Below, in pieces: positions 20,176 to 30,598 of a DNA stretch of 64,000 bases. Position 1 is the stretch's first letter. The number at the start of each line of letters is the position of its first letter. This DNA is from Ophioceras dolichostomum (Eukaryota > Ascomycota > Sordariomycetes > Magnaporthales > Ophioceraceae): assembly GCA_003049485.1 (NCBI GenBank), contig PYST01000207.1, positions 1 to 64,000 of the forward strand, given 5' to 3'. The translations under genes were made by a program, and so were the position numbers. The notes under the pieces are model-generated. The model worked only from the letters and a program-made list of their open reading frames with translations, was not told the origin of the DNA and ran no database searches.

Positions 20176-22395
20176 CTAACGATTGCGGCGGCGCGGCGGA
20201 GCCCTGCGGATTCCCTGGGGCCTCTGCGCCGTGCGGAGTGGGCCGAGCACGGCCCGCAACGGCGGTAGCCGCAAAGACCTGGGCCTGGGCGCCGGCCGCG
20301 ATGACGGTCCCTCATCGTCCGTCTCCGGCTCGTCTTGCGCCGTCGCCATATCGACATCAGAGGGGGACGGGGAGCGGGAGAGGAACGAAGAGGAGGACGA
20401 AGAGGAGGTCAAGGCCGGAAGTTCCTGTTGCACATCCTCCTCCTCGTCTGGCGGCTCGATCGACGGCAGGATCGTATCCCCCGCCGCAGCTACCATCGCT
20501 GCCACGGAAAGCATACGAGACCTAGAAGGGCCCGAGCCAGAAGGGCCTTCGCCGGCGTTGCTCGAAACGTCGGAGTCGTCCGCCGCCGCCGCCGCCGCCG
20601 TGGCATCTACCTCGTCTTTGATCTCGACGGCCTCTGGCTCTGGCTCACGCTCTGGCTCATGCTCTGGCTCTGGCTCTGGCTCTGGCTCTGACTCTGGCTC
20701 TGACTCTGGCTCTGACTCTGGCTCTGACTCTGGCTCTGACTCTGGCTCTGACTCTGGCTCTGACAGCGGCTCTGACAGCGGCTCTGACAGCGGCTCTGAC
20801 TCTGGCTCTGACTCTGACAGCGGCTCTGGCTCTGGCTCTGACAACGGCTCTGGCACTGGTCGCTGCGGCTCTGCCGCCGTTTGGTAGAAGGGTGCCGGTG
20901 CCAGCGACGGAGAGACCAGCCGCACGGCCTGTGGGTGCGGCGGCGGTAGCTCCACGACCCAAGCGGCTAGCTGTTGCGGTTGCCTCTCCACCTCCTTCAA
21001 CCACTCCCACTGGCCCAGCAGCCCGGCCATCTTGTCGATGGTCTTGGCCGCGCTGTGGAAGGTGCAGGGGATGCTGTCCTCCCAGCACTTGTCGAGCTCC
21101 TTTTGGATCGGCGCGGGGATGTGCGTCGCCGTCGCCGTCGTCGCGTCGTCTTCCTCGTCCTCTGAGGGAGGCCCGGGAGGAGGAGGACGCCGGCCCGTGC
21201 GCAGGTGAGCCTCCCTCCAGCGGGCGAGGTCGGTCAGCGCCCGGCTCAGGGCGGCCTGCTGGTAGGCCTCCTCTCGTCGCTTCCGCTCCTCCCTGTCGGA
21301 CTCGCCGTCCACGTCGGGGAAGTACCGGTCGCGCGGAGTGTGGCCGGCGTGGAGCGTGCCGGCCTCGGTCCAGAACGCCACGAGGCGCTCCATCTTCCTC
21401 GCGGCCTCGAGGACGACCTCTTGCTGCTGCATCCTGCCCGCCCGCACAGCCTGCTCGTCGAGGTAGTTGAGCTCCTGTAGCAGGTCCTCGGGGAGGCGGT
21501 CGAGGTTGTTGAGCGGGTCGTGCCCCAGCTGGGCGGCCGGGTGCCTGCGGCACCACTCCTCGGTGGCCGTGTGCCAGATGTCCTCGGCGGCGTCGAAGTG
21601 CTGGGCGTAGCAGTCGTACGCCTCGTTGTGGGCGTCGTAGGCGATCTGCTCAAGGCCCCTGGCCAGCCCGCTGGCGTAGGGCCTGCCTCCGGGCGTGTGA
21701 CGCATGTCGCGGAACGTGGGGATGTCGGGGATGTAGATCTCACGCTCGAGCGACTCCTCGATGCGCTGCTCCCACCAGTACCACATCTGCTTCCAGGACT
21801 CGTCGCCTAGGCGTCCGCGAGCCAGCCTGTGCCAGGACGGAAGCGGGCGCGACTCCCAGACGACGCGGATCGGGTCCTGGAGGGGCGACAGGGCGCCGTA
21901 GAAGGGGATATGAGCGCAGACTTCGCAGGGCTCCGCCAGCTTGTACTCTCGTTCTGACTGTGACTGCTCTGCCCTTGCTTGCTCTTGTTCGAGGACGAGG
22001 AGGCGTCTTGTGAGTTCTCCCGGGTCCAGATAGCGGCGTCTAGAGATGGCCTCGGCGTCCTGCCAACTGACAAAGGCCGGCCAGAGGGTGTCCTCTGGGG
22101 AGGAGATGCGCCACGGAATGATGTCGCTGTAGTGGCGCGGGGACCGTAAGCCCAGCGCCTTCAGCTGGAGCGTGAGATACTTGTAGTAGACGATCCACTT
22201 CTGGAGACTGGTCAAGTGCACAGACTTGTGCCCTTGAGAGATGCAGGCCTGCTCGGCCTCGAACGCGATCTGAAGCTGGACCTGGTTGAGGCCGCTGTCG
22301 AAGCCGTGGTAGCCGAACAAGACGGTTGGAGGAACAAAACGTATATGGGCAAGTATGTCGGCGGGCCGTGGCCGATGCACCGGGCAGGGAGCCAT
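20176..22395 (-). CDS. Uncharacterised protein with acidic Glu-Pro-Ser repeat tail
   Basis: 739 residues from ATG at 22395 (MAPCPVHRPRPADILAHIRF) to the stop at 20176; the frame is open a little further upstream but without an ATG. Residues 1-440 look globular and rich in Trp, Tyr and Arg (for example SLQKWIVYYKYLTLQLKALG, WKQMWYWWEQRIEESLEREI, and a helical EEAYQQAALSRALTDLARWR). A CxxC-like pair appears in EPCEVCAHIPF. From about residue 540 the protein becomes a run of EPES/EPEP units, then a Ser/Pro/Asp-rich acidic stretch, and ends very basic (RRAPPRRRNR). No family is recognised, and no signal peptide or membrane segment is seen. It could be nuclear, given the acidic and basic disordered tail, but that is only inference. 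Confidence 0.75.
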   Translation of the reverse strand: MAPCPVHRPRPADILAHIRFVPPTVLFGYHGFDSGLNQVQLQIAFEAEQACISQGHKSVHLTSLQKWIVYYKYLTLQLKALGLRSPRHYSDIIPWRISSPEDTLWPAFVSWQDAEAISRRRYLDPGELTRRLLVLEQEQARAEQSQSEREYKLAEPCEVCAHIPFYGALSPLQDPIRVVWESRPLPSWHRLARGRLGDESWKQMWYWWEQRIEESLEREIYIPDIPTFRDMRHTPGGRPYASGLARGLEQIAYDAHNEAYDCYAQHFDAAEDIWHTATEEWCRRHPAAQLGHDPLNNLDRLPEDLLQELNYLDEQAVRAGRMQQQEVVLEAARKMERLVAFWTEAGTLHAGHTPRDRYFPDVDGESDREERKRREEAYQQAALSRALTDLARWREAHLRTGRRPPPPGPPSEDEEDDATTATATHIPAPIQKELDKCWEDSIPCTFHSAAKTIDKMAGLLGQWEWLKEVERQPQQLAAWVVELPPPHPQAVRLVSPSLAPAPFYQTAAEPQRPVPEPLSEPEPEPLSESEPESEPLSEPLSEPLSEPESEPESEPESEPESEPESEPESEPEPEPEPEHEPEREPEPEAVEIKDEVDATAAAAAADDSDVSSNAGEGPSGSGPSRSRMLSVAAMVAAAGDTILPSIEPPDEEEDVQQELPALTSSSSSSSFLSRSPSPSDVDMATAQDEPETDDEGPSSRPAPRPRSLRLPPLRAVLGPLRTAQRPQGIRRAPPRRRNR
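20640..20875 (-). repeat. Hexamer/dodecamer repeat coding for Glu-Pro-Glu-Ser units
   Basis: On the plus strand GGCTCT, GACTCT and GACAGC hexamers alternate for about 235 bases. On the coding (minus) strand these read EP, ES and LS dipeptides. The period is in frame, so length change would lengthen or shorten the acidic tail without breaking the gene. Confidence 0.95.
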
Positions 22396-25300
22396 ATCGA
22401 CGAGCAGAAAAGAGGCAGAAAGGGGCGTGTGTTTCGCGGGCTGTGTGCGACTCTGCTGCCTAGTCCCGTTAGGGGCGGCAGGAAGACCACGAGGCGACCA
22501 CGAGGCAGGCACAAGAATAGAGGGGACAGGAGGTGAGACTGGCTAGCGCGAGGTGAAGGCAGCTGGAGCATGTACTAAGGCAGGTAGCAAGGGGGTGCTA
22601 AGGATGCACTAAGGTACGCAGAGTGGGTTCCAACAAACAAAGAATTCGATAGAGGGACTGAGTGACAGCAGGCGGCTGCGGACGGCCAGCAGAATGCGCA
22701 CGATTCGCCTCAGCGGACGCTGCTCGAGGAGCACTCCCCTGTTCCCTTGGTCCCCTGTAGATTGTGAGGTGGAAAATGTGCTTGCGTGTGCTTGCGTGTG
22801 CTTGGGAGATGGGTCGACGGGGAGCAGAGACGACGAGACGGAGAGACCGAGGCGAGGTGTGGAGGTGGGCTGTGTCCCCGAGCACCTGGCGCCTGGGATC
22901 TGGGTCCTCTGGGTCTTCAGGACATTCTCGTTGTTCTGGGTGTTTTGGATATTTTCCGACGTGGATCCCTCGAGGCAAGCCTTGCTCGCTTACCCTCTTC
23001 CCAGAAAAATAAGCACCGCGCCGTGGAGAGGTAGGAGGAGGCGGAGGCGGAGGCGGGGACGGGGACTCCCACAGAGGGTGGTAGATTGAGGGGGAGTTGA
23101 GATGATGGTTGTTGGGACGAGGGTTGGGAGGGATGACCTGGTGATGATGTGAAACTGTGAAATTGCATTACAAATTGAATGGTGGGATACCAGCTTCGAC
23201 TCGCCAGCTCCTTTCCATCTTCATGTCATGGAGAGAGGAGACTGACCATGCTACACCTCAGGGGGGGAATGACAAGGACCCCTGACGGTTGCCGACCACA
23301 TGATGAAAATGGAGCGGGGCACTTCCGACCTCGAAAAAAAAGAAAAAAAGAGCCAAGACTCTGCCCCCGAAAAGCACAGAGTTTCCACCTGGTAGCTTGG
23401 ATTGGTCGGATTGGTCGGATTGGTCGGCGCGGGGTAGGTGATAATGCATGCACCCTTTCGGACTGCACACAACTTTCATGTCATCATCCAATCCGGCCGG
23501 TCGATGACGAGATAGATAAGAGAATCCATTACGAGACGACAAAGATCAAAGGCTTATCTGAGGACGAGCGAGAAGCGAGAGAGAACCGAGCACAGCCAGG
23601 TCAGCAGGCAGCAGGTAGGCGGGGCAGGGCACGAAGCCGTCGCCAGGTTTCTGGGAAAGGTGAAAAAATCCGGGGAGTTGTGGATCGCGGGACCTTCTGG
23701 ACCCTGTTGGACCCTCTTGGACACCCTCTTGGACCCTCTTGGATACCCTCTTGGACCCTCTTGTCAGCGCGGGCCGGGGCGAGGACCAGGGGTGAGGGAT
23801 ATTTCCAATCCCTGTTCGAAGTCCAGTGCCGTGGGAAGCGAAAGAACATTGAAGTGGCCCTCGCCTCGAAGCCCCGCTCAAGTCTCGGCATGTCAGCATG
23901 CATTCTTGTTTCGCTGTGTCCCTTCCTCGCTTCCTCTCCTCGCCCAGTCGCAGGTCGACTTCCGTCCTTCTCGTCTCGGGGCTGCCTCTCTTGGACCGAT
24001 GCTAATGCAACTCTGCAGACTCCTGTCACAACGCCACCCATTGATTGTCGCAAGCCGCGGCGCCTAACGAGCAAGATAGCAAGATGAGTGCCAGCACGAC
24101 CACACCATGAAACCGGTGTGATAGATAGGGAAAAAAAAGCATCCCTACTACTTTGTACGTTGTATCATTGGCCATGACACACACAATCACGAAAAACTCG
24201 TCGCCTCTCCAGTGCCCGAAGTGCTCGTACATACATGGTCGCGTCCAATATTTCATGCAAGTCCTGGTCCAGGACCAAGACCAGGCCCGGCCAGGCCCTC
24301 CAGGTGCCACGTCAGCATCACAGGGACACTCGAGCCCGAAGAGATGCCTCCCACAGCACACCATCATGACCGCATGGATAGCTGCGACGGGGACCGGATG
24401 CTGCGTGGGAGGTGAGGGTGATCCACTTTGCCGAGAACGCTCGTCGGTGGCCACCGCCCTTTTGATTCTTGTTGAAACTCAATTCATCTCCACAGGGCTC
24501 TCCCCCCGGCCCTCACAGGCTCTCCCAGGCTCTCCCAGGCTCTCCTGCCCAGACAAGTGGGAAGTAACTTTCCGTGCGGCTGGAAGTGTGTCCTTGTCGA
24601 GGTATCCCTGCAACCCTGCAGTATTGGGACCCCAGAGCTTGGGTCTGGCAAAGACCACGGTGCCGACTTACCCTGCTGCCCTCCTTCGTTCTGGACAACC
24701 AGCCCAATTATCAGAGACCTTCACCCCACGCACGGGCGGAGGTCTTATCAGGAGATGCAGGTTTACGTAGCAAGAACCAAGAAGTTCTCGCCTTGCAATT
24801 TCCACCCCGTCCGGAATGGGTGACCCGACCAATAGACGAGCAGAGCACACCCGAGTCCTTCCTCCACCCGCACCACGCATGAGTGATGGTGCATACAGTC
24901 GTCGAGAGAGAGAACAGAGGTGAGCCCACAGCACCATCGTCGTCGTCCAAAAGAAGCATCCCTTCTTTTTCGCCCGGCTTCGCCGCAACCACCCACCGAC
25001 CCACCCATCTCTCTCTCTCTTCCTGGCGACACTACGCCCTGCAACCTCCTCCTCATGCACGAAGCAAGCCCGACCCCGCTCGCTTCGCCCCCGAAAATAC
25101 CTCTCGTCGTTTCTGACCACACAGACCTCCTAGCCTTATCTTCCCGTCTTTCTCCACGGCGGGTGCCAAGATGAAGGCACAAAGTCCCTCAGAAATGTGC
25201 TTGCCGCAAGCTTCGAGCTCACGAGTTGCCTTCAGAGCTGGTTGCGGGAGAAATATCCACGTGGCTCTCCACTTAATTTGTCATTATCAAGAGCGAGAAA

Positions 25301-25529
25301 GATCCCGACTCTCTTCCTGAAGTAGCCAGCCTTTTACCGAAAGAGAAGAATAAACCACAATTTTCTCCCCCCTCGAGTTGTTCTCCGTGATCAGAGGCCA
25401 CCTTAGTGCTTACGACATTGGTGCCTCCCTTGCTGCACCTGGACGGAACCAGTTTCTGCTGCATATCCTTTCCCTCCGTTGCTCAAAAAAAAAGACCGCC
25501 CCTTGTATAGCATTGGAGACGGGGGTTGT
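22396..25529. other. Gene-poor region with short minisatellites
   Basis: The right-hand neighbour of the minus-strand gene's ATG, so its promoter should lie in the first few hundred bases. Small repeats are GGATTGGTCG x3 at 23399-23428, an 11-12-bp TTGGACCCTC repeat at 23696-23763 and an 11-bp CAGGCTCTCC repeat at 24515-24546. Open frames of up to 300 codons (for example plus 23179-24087) run through these repeats and show no domain. Confidence 0.4.
23696..23763. repeat. TTGGACCCTC minisatellite, about six units
   Basis: TTGGACCCTC and the variants TTGGACACCCTC and TTGGATACCCTC follow one another six times, beginning with TCTGGACCCTG. Confidence 0.9.
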
Positions 25530-26235
25530 TTCACCGATTGCCCTTCTTGGAAGCAAAGTGGACATGCAGGCAGCAGCAGCGATGCCCAGTGTCTTTCTCC
25601 TCTGCCCCCTGCTCTTCCTGTCTTGTTTTTCTCCCAAGAGTTGCTTCGCCGGTTGCCTTTCTTGGAAGGAAAGTGGACATGCATGCAGCAGCAGCGGTGC
25701 CCAATAATCTCCCTTCTGTTTTGTTTTCTCTTCTGCCCCCTGCTCATCCTGTTTTGTTTTTCTCCCAAGAGTTACTTGGCCGGTTTCCTTTCTTGGAAGG
25801 AAAATGGACAGGCAAGCAGCAGCAGTGATGCCCAATGGTCTCCCCTCTGTCTTGTCTTCTCCTCTGCCACTTGTGTCTTGTTTTTCTCCCAAAAGTTGCT
25901 TCTCCGGTTGCCCCCCTTGGAAGGAAAGTGGACATGCATGCAGCAGCAGCGATGTCCAATGATCTCCCTCTGCCTTGTCCTCTCCTCTGCCCCTTGCTCT
26001 CCCTGTCTTGTGTGTTTCTCCCAAGAGTTGCCTCGCCGGTTGCCTTTCTTGGGACGAAAAGTAGATATGCAAGCAGCCGCAACGACGCCCAATGGTCTCG
26101 CCTCTGTCTTGTCTTCCCCTCTCTTGTTTCCTCTCAAGAGTTTCCTCGCCGGTTGCCTTTCTTGGAACGAAAAGTGGATATGCAAGCAGGAGCAGCGATA
26201 TCAAGAATATTCTCTCCTCTGCCTCCCACACCTCG
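25530..26235. repeat. Six-copy tandem repeat of about 111-132 bp
   Basis: Each unit starts with CTTGGAAGGAAAGTGGACAT or a close variant (about 25547, 25662, 25792, 25916, 26048 and 26159). It then has GCAGCAGC, a CCCAAT(G/A)(G/A)TCTC block, a pyrimidine stretch CTCTGCCCCTTG, and TTTCTCCCAAGAGTTGC with GCCGGTTGCCTTT. Unit lengths (115, 130, 124, 132, 111) are not all multiples of three, so the long open frames on both strands are not evidence of coding. Divergence between copies suggests an old array. Confidence 0.9.
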
Positions 26236-27777
26236 CAACCCTCAATTTTCTTGCCTTGTCCTCTGGCCCTTGCTCTCCTTGTCTTATTCTTTCCAACATG
26301 AGCCCGCCCTCATGCACGCACGCACGCGCACAGTCAAGCGTGCATGCGAACAAACAAGCCTTGCACTTCGAAATTTGCTGCGCTAATTCTGCGCTGCATG
26401 GTCCGAACCGGCCCGCCGTACAACCCAAGATTCCCTCCCTCTCTCTCTCCCCTCATCTGAGAAGTGCCCCCTTGGCGAATGTGATAACAAGTACGTGATG
26501 GGCCATCGGTCATCGTACCGGTATGGCGGTGGGTGGATGGGTGGGATGGATGGGCAGGTGGGCTCTCTGCAGACATCCCTTCCTTGGCAGGCTGCCCTCA
26601 TCCCACTCCCTTGTGGTCTCAATGATGTATCGGTGACATTGAGTAGCTTGAGATATCGCGTTGGCTGTGGTAGGTACCTAAGTCGCAAGTTCTCTAAGGC
26701 GGTTCCTTTGATGTCCCAGTGAACACGGGTATCGATGGTGTTGGGCACCTACGGTCCAGTTGGGAGACACGTTCAGATTGCCTTGGGACTCGAATGAGTA
26801 TGTACCTCCGCGACTTTCCCCCCTCCCACGTAGGTACATTGGGCACCTATGCGCTGCTTGGGCATGGGAAGACACTGCTGGAGTTAGGCAACTTGGGCAC
26901 CGCACCTCGCAAGCCAACCTGGAAGGAAACGCTTCATGCCCAACTTTGTCCGTGCTTCCTTTGCTTTCCCAGATCGTTGAGCCTCGAGCGACTTGGGATC
27001 TGCGCTTGCAACACGGCGGTGCCCAAGTAAGTACCTGAGTACCTCCCCTATCTTGGGCCGTGGGAGCCTGATGCCCAACTCAGTCGCAAAATCACTCTGA
27101 GAGGTCTTTGACACCAGTGACCTGGATTGTATTCAAGGACTAAGGACACCTGAGCTGAGTTTGATGCCCGAGCTTATTCTCCCTCTCTGCTCATGGGCGT
27201 GCGGGCAAGTGACGGCGCGCAAAGCAGTACCGTATCTCAAGTACCCAGCGGCCCGTCTTTCTACGTAGAAGTACAACCCATCCCCTGTTTGTTTCACAGT
27301 AGGGCCCGGGCAGAAGAGTCGAATGTAATGATACAGGTGCCCAACGTCAGGTCGTTACCACAGTAGAGTGGCAATCGGTACTGGCTGCAAGCAATTTCGC
27401 TCTCTGGAGCCCTCGTCGGGGGCTTGGAAGCCTGCCAGAAGGCTGCCAGAAGGCTGCAATCCAGAACCTTTTCGGGCTGTATTGGGTGGCCTGCCATTGG
27501 GCGACTCCACTGTGAAACAGGGATGGGTTGGACATACGAATAACAAATGACCAAACATATGTGTGGCCTGAAATCAAGTTTGCAAAATGGCCGGTGTTCA
27601 AGCTGGGAAGGATATTAAACCCTCCGTTCTCCCTTCAGCTCGCTCCTGTCTGGGAGAGAAGTCTTGTAGGAGTGAGGAGGTGGGCCCTGCTGGATGCTTT
27701 TGCGCTCGTTGTCTGTTGCTGCTGGAATGGGGGATGAAGGCTTTGCTCTGCCCTTTCTTCCCATGCAGGACAGACAC

Positions 27778-28006
27778 AGACAAAATTGAGGCCTTCGTCG
27801 AGCCAAGGGAGACCTGCGAAAGAAAGACGACGGACGACAGTCGATGGACGACGTTCTGCACAAACATCGGATGTGACACTGCCGCCGACTCACTTGGCAG
27901 AACAGACGGGCAGAATCGAGGCCTCCGTCGAAGAGTGATGGAGGATCAGCGAAGAAGGACGACGGACGACGTTCTGCACAAACATCGGATGTGGCACTTC
28001 CGACGA
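27778..28006. repeat. Diverged tandem duplication, about 130-bp period
   Basis: The copies start at GAGGCC(T/C)TCGTCGA-like sequence (27788 and 27918) and share ACGACGTTCTGCACAAACAT followed by CGGATGTG (about 27848 and 27966). Internal parts differ by indels. Confidence 0.85.
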
Positions 28007-28565
28007 CGACGATGATGACGAGGAAATCCCTCATAGTAAGGAAGCCGGACGCTTGTGATATTGTGATCAATCTGGAAGCGCGTCCTCGAAAGGGAAAGGA
28101 GCAGCAGCTGACTGCATTGGAACTTTCGGGCTGGCCATGTATGGGATTATTGGCTTGATTGTTCAGCTTCGTGAAGGGAGATTGTCGGTGTGGGAGGCCG
28201 GACGTGGCAAGGACTACTGATGATGATGATGATGATGATAATGACGATGATTCTGTGTGCACGTATCATGGACGCATTTAGTGGTAGAAGGAAAGTATAT
28301 TGAGAATTCCCCCCTGAGATACCGCCACGTAAGCTCATATGGTTGCCCGCCTCCTGACCACGTTTGCGTGACCTTCCGCAACGCCGATGACACCTTGCCC
28401 ATCCATCCCATCGATGTCCTCGACCCCTCAATCAGGGTCGCAATCTCAACAAACTTCCCTTCTTCTCCCGCCAACATATACAGGCACATACCCTAAAAGG
28501 TAGGTTCGTAAAAAATGGGAAAGTCATCTAGTAGATAGAAAGACTGATATAACGAGGGGGGAAGT

Positions 28566-28886
28566 ACAAGGAGAGACAAATGAAAACAGAATAAATGCAA
28601 GTCATAAGTCATCATGATGTGAGGCCGCCTCTTTCACCCGACATTCAGCTTGGCCTCCTTCCTCCTCCGTGTGATGTGTGACGAAGCCAAAGCCCCTACC
28701 CAAAGCACAAATGCAAGGAGAAACTCAACGCGAGGAGAAAACAACTAAAAACAGAGTTAATACAGCGATAAGCCATCGTGACGTGAGACCGTCTCCTCCT
28801 TCTGTCGATATTCAGCTCAGCCTCCCTCCAGCTCCCCTTCCTCCTCCGTGTGTGGTGTGTGATGAAGCCAAAGGTTCCTACCCATC
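28566..28886. repeat. Diverged tandem duplication, about 150-170 bp
   Basis: Copy 1 (28566-28702) and copy 2 (28713-28886) share CAAGGAGA, an AAAACAGA(A/G)TTAATGC-like word, TCAT(C)GTGA(C)GTGAG, CCTTCCTCCTCCGTGTG and TGTGA(C/T)GAAGCCAAAG. They differ by indels and many substitutions. Confidence 0.85.
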
Positions 28887-29059
28887 AAGTAAGCACAACG
28901 AACGTAACGCCCAACGCCACGTGTGTTTCCTCCTCCCCTCTCTTCAAAACAGTCTTCTCGAGTGTGATCGAATGGGCATGCATCTGGATGGGTGGTGTAC
29001 TTAACTAGGCAGGTAGGTACTTAGTCCAGACGCGGATACCAATCCTGCGAGGCGGGGAG

Positions 29060-30523
29060 TTATGAGGTTTGCGAGAGGTCATAATCACCGCAGTCGCCGT
29101 CATCGGCGGCCGGCGGCTTCGGCCGCAACTCTCGCATCCCCGGCCGCAGTACCATCTCCTCGGTAGACAGGGGGTCGAACCGAACTCTGTGCTCACCACC
29201 AGTGGCAGTAGCCAGTAGTTTGCCTGCTGACCTGGACTGATTGCGCGGCCGGCCCCGGGCCCGCTTCAGTATCGACTTCGGCGGCGAAGGCGACCGAGTG
29301 GGTGAGGATGCCGAGCCCGAGCCCGAGCCAGAGCCCGACCCCGAGCCAGAGCCAGAGCCAGAGCCAGAGCCAAAGCCAGAGCCAAAGCCAGAGCCAAAGC
29401 CAGAGCCAGAGCGAGCGAGAACCTGGCAGGGGCGGCAGCTGCCAAGCATGAGGAGGAGGAGAAGGGGGAGGACGAAGAGGATTGAACCACTCCAGATAGA
29501 CAGGCAGCAGCTGCGAAGGTAGGAGAAGGTTCTGGCTTCGGTATAGCGGAGGTTGCAGCTGCTGGCCATTGCCGTGGCGGAGTTGAGCCATCGTCCCGCC
29601 GAAGGTAGGTTGCTGCGATTTTGTCAGCCAATTCGCCACCAAACACCCGAACTCCCTGGTCTCCTTCCAGTGCGCGGCCAGGTCGATGTTGCGGAACCGC
29701 ACCATGTGCACCTTCCGGTCGCGCGGGCTGTACCAGTGCATGTGGGCGACGAGCCGGCTCTGGCTCACGACGGCCAAGACGAACACGGAGTCCATGCGGG
29801 AGGTCTTGCGTCTGCTGCCGCGCGGGTGGGTGAGGTCTCGGAGCGCCCGCATGGCGAGCACGCGCTGCGTCGGCGTACATCTGCGAGTCCTCGTCCCAGT
29901 CCGACTCGGGCGTGGTGACGGCCGTGAAGGATGGCACCATTGCCAGCAGGGGTCGAGGGCGATGGACGTTGATGATGCTATCCTTGAAGCCTGTGGTGCG
30001 CCGGACCGTGCGGCTGTGCGGCCCCGGCCCCCCTTCCTCTCCCTGCAGGCCGCACGCCTGGGCGAACCAGGGGCAGTGGTCCACCCGTTGTGGCGCACCG
30101 TCACGGTCTTGTTGCCATAGCGCTTGTTGTTGAAGATGGCGTCCACCACGTTGATGCCGCTTCGGCCTCCGTCGTCGTCGGTGAAGAAGTCCTGCTCGAG
30201 CCGGCACCTCAGAGTGTGGTGCCTCCGGTCGGGCGACTTGAGGCTGTTTATCTCTGGGTACGGGTCGTCTTCGGGTCTTCGGGACGGATGGTGGTGCTGG
30301 GGCGGTCGAGGCCGGGGTCGCCAGGCGGGAACCACCGCCGGAGGAGGAAGCAGATCTCACTTGGACTTGGTACGTTTGGCATAGATAGTGGCTTGGACTC
30401 CTTGTGGAAGACCCGGCCGGCTGCCCGTAGTGACGCGCCGATGCGGGCCGTGAGGTTGGCGCCCGTGTGGATCAACGGGAAGGGCACCACCAACCCTGAC
30501 GCGTGTATCCCGGCGCCGTGCAT
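29060..30523 (-). pseudogene. Uncharacterised gene, multi-exon and frame-broken; SILK and RVRF motifs near C-terminus
   Basis: Exon 1 (30523-30361, ATG at 30523: MHGAGIHASGLVVPFPLIHT) can be joined through a GTGAGA..CAG intron (30360-30254) to a second exon reading INSLKSPDRRHHTLRCRLEQ and GGRSGINVVDAIFNNKRYGN. Coding signal then moves to another frame (TTGFKDSIINVHRPRPLLAM, then TPESDWDEDSQMYADA), back again at about 29860 (DSVFVLAVVSQSRLVAHMHW, VHMVRFRNIDLAAHWKETRE), and finally to a third frame ending at 29060. An intron of about 59 bases could explain the first shift (donor after NKTVT), but the shift at 29860 has no room for one. The last frame holds a Gly-Ser repeat, then SPPKSILKRARGRPRN and GEHRVRFDP. 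SILK plus RVxF is the classic pair of docking motifs for protein phosphatase 1; that reading is inference. No domain is recognised. It is a pseudogene, or a gene with consensus errors. Confidence 0.5.
29320..29420 (-). repeat. GAGCC(A/C) hexamer repeat coding for Gly-Ser
   Basis: About 17 GAGCCN/AAGCCA hexamers in a row. On the minus strand they read (GS)n with some GF. The same kind of hexamer repeat occurs in the EPES gene at 20640-20875, but read in a different frame. Confidence 0.9.
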
Positions 30524-30598
30524 ACCCGCCTGCACTCCACTCCTCTCACTAGCTGACGGGGATAACTGAAGCCAGTCATTGGGGACAGGGCCTACCAG

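Larger units (their letters stand above)
26236..29059. other. Gene-poor region with two local duplications
   Basis: No gene supported. TAGGTACCTA-type sites occur at 26671-26680, 26797-26836 and 27028-27045. Two segmental tandem duplications are listed separately (27778-28006 and 28566-28886). A GAT/GATGAC repeat runs at 28217-28245. The region close to 29059 is the 3' flank of the minus-strand gene that follows. Confidence 0.45.

Noticed and set aside
25410..26498. Long open frames on both strands (273 and 339 codons)
   Set aside because: They run through the six-copy satellite, whose unit lengths are not multiples of three, so no frame is preserved between copies.
29241..29522. Plus-strand frame with Glu-Pro repeats
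   Set aside because: Reverse reading of the hexamer repeat; the minus strand gives more protein-like flanks on both sides.
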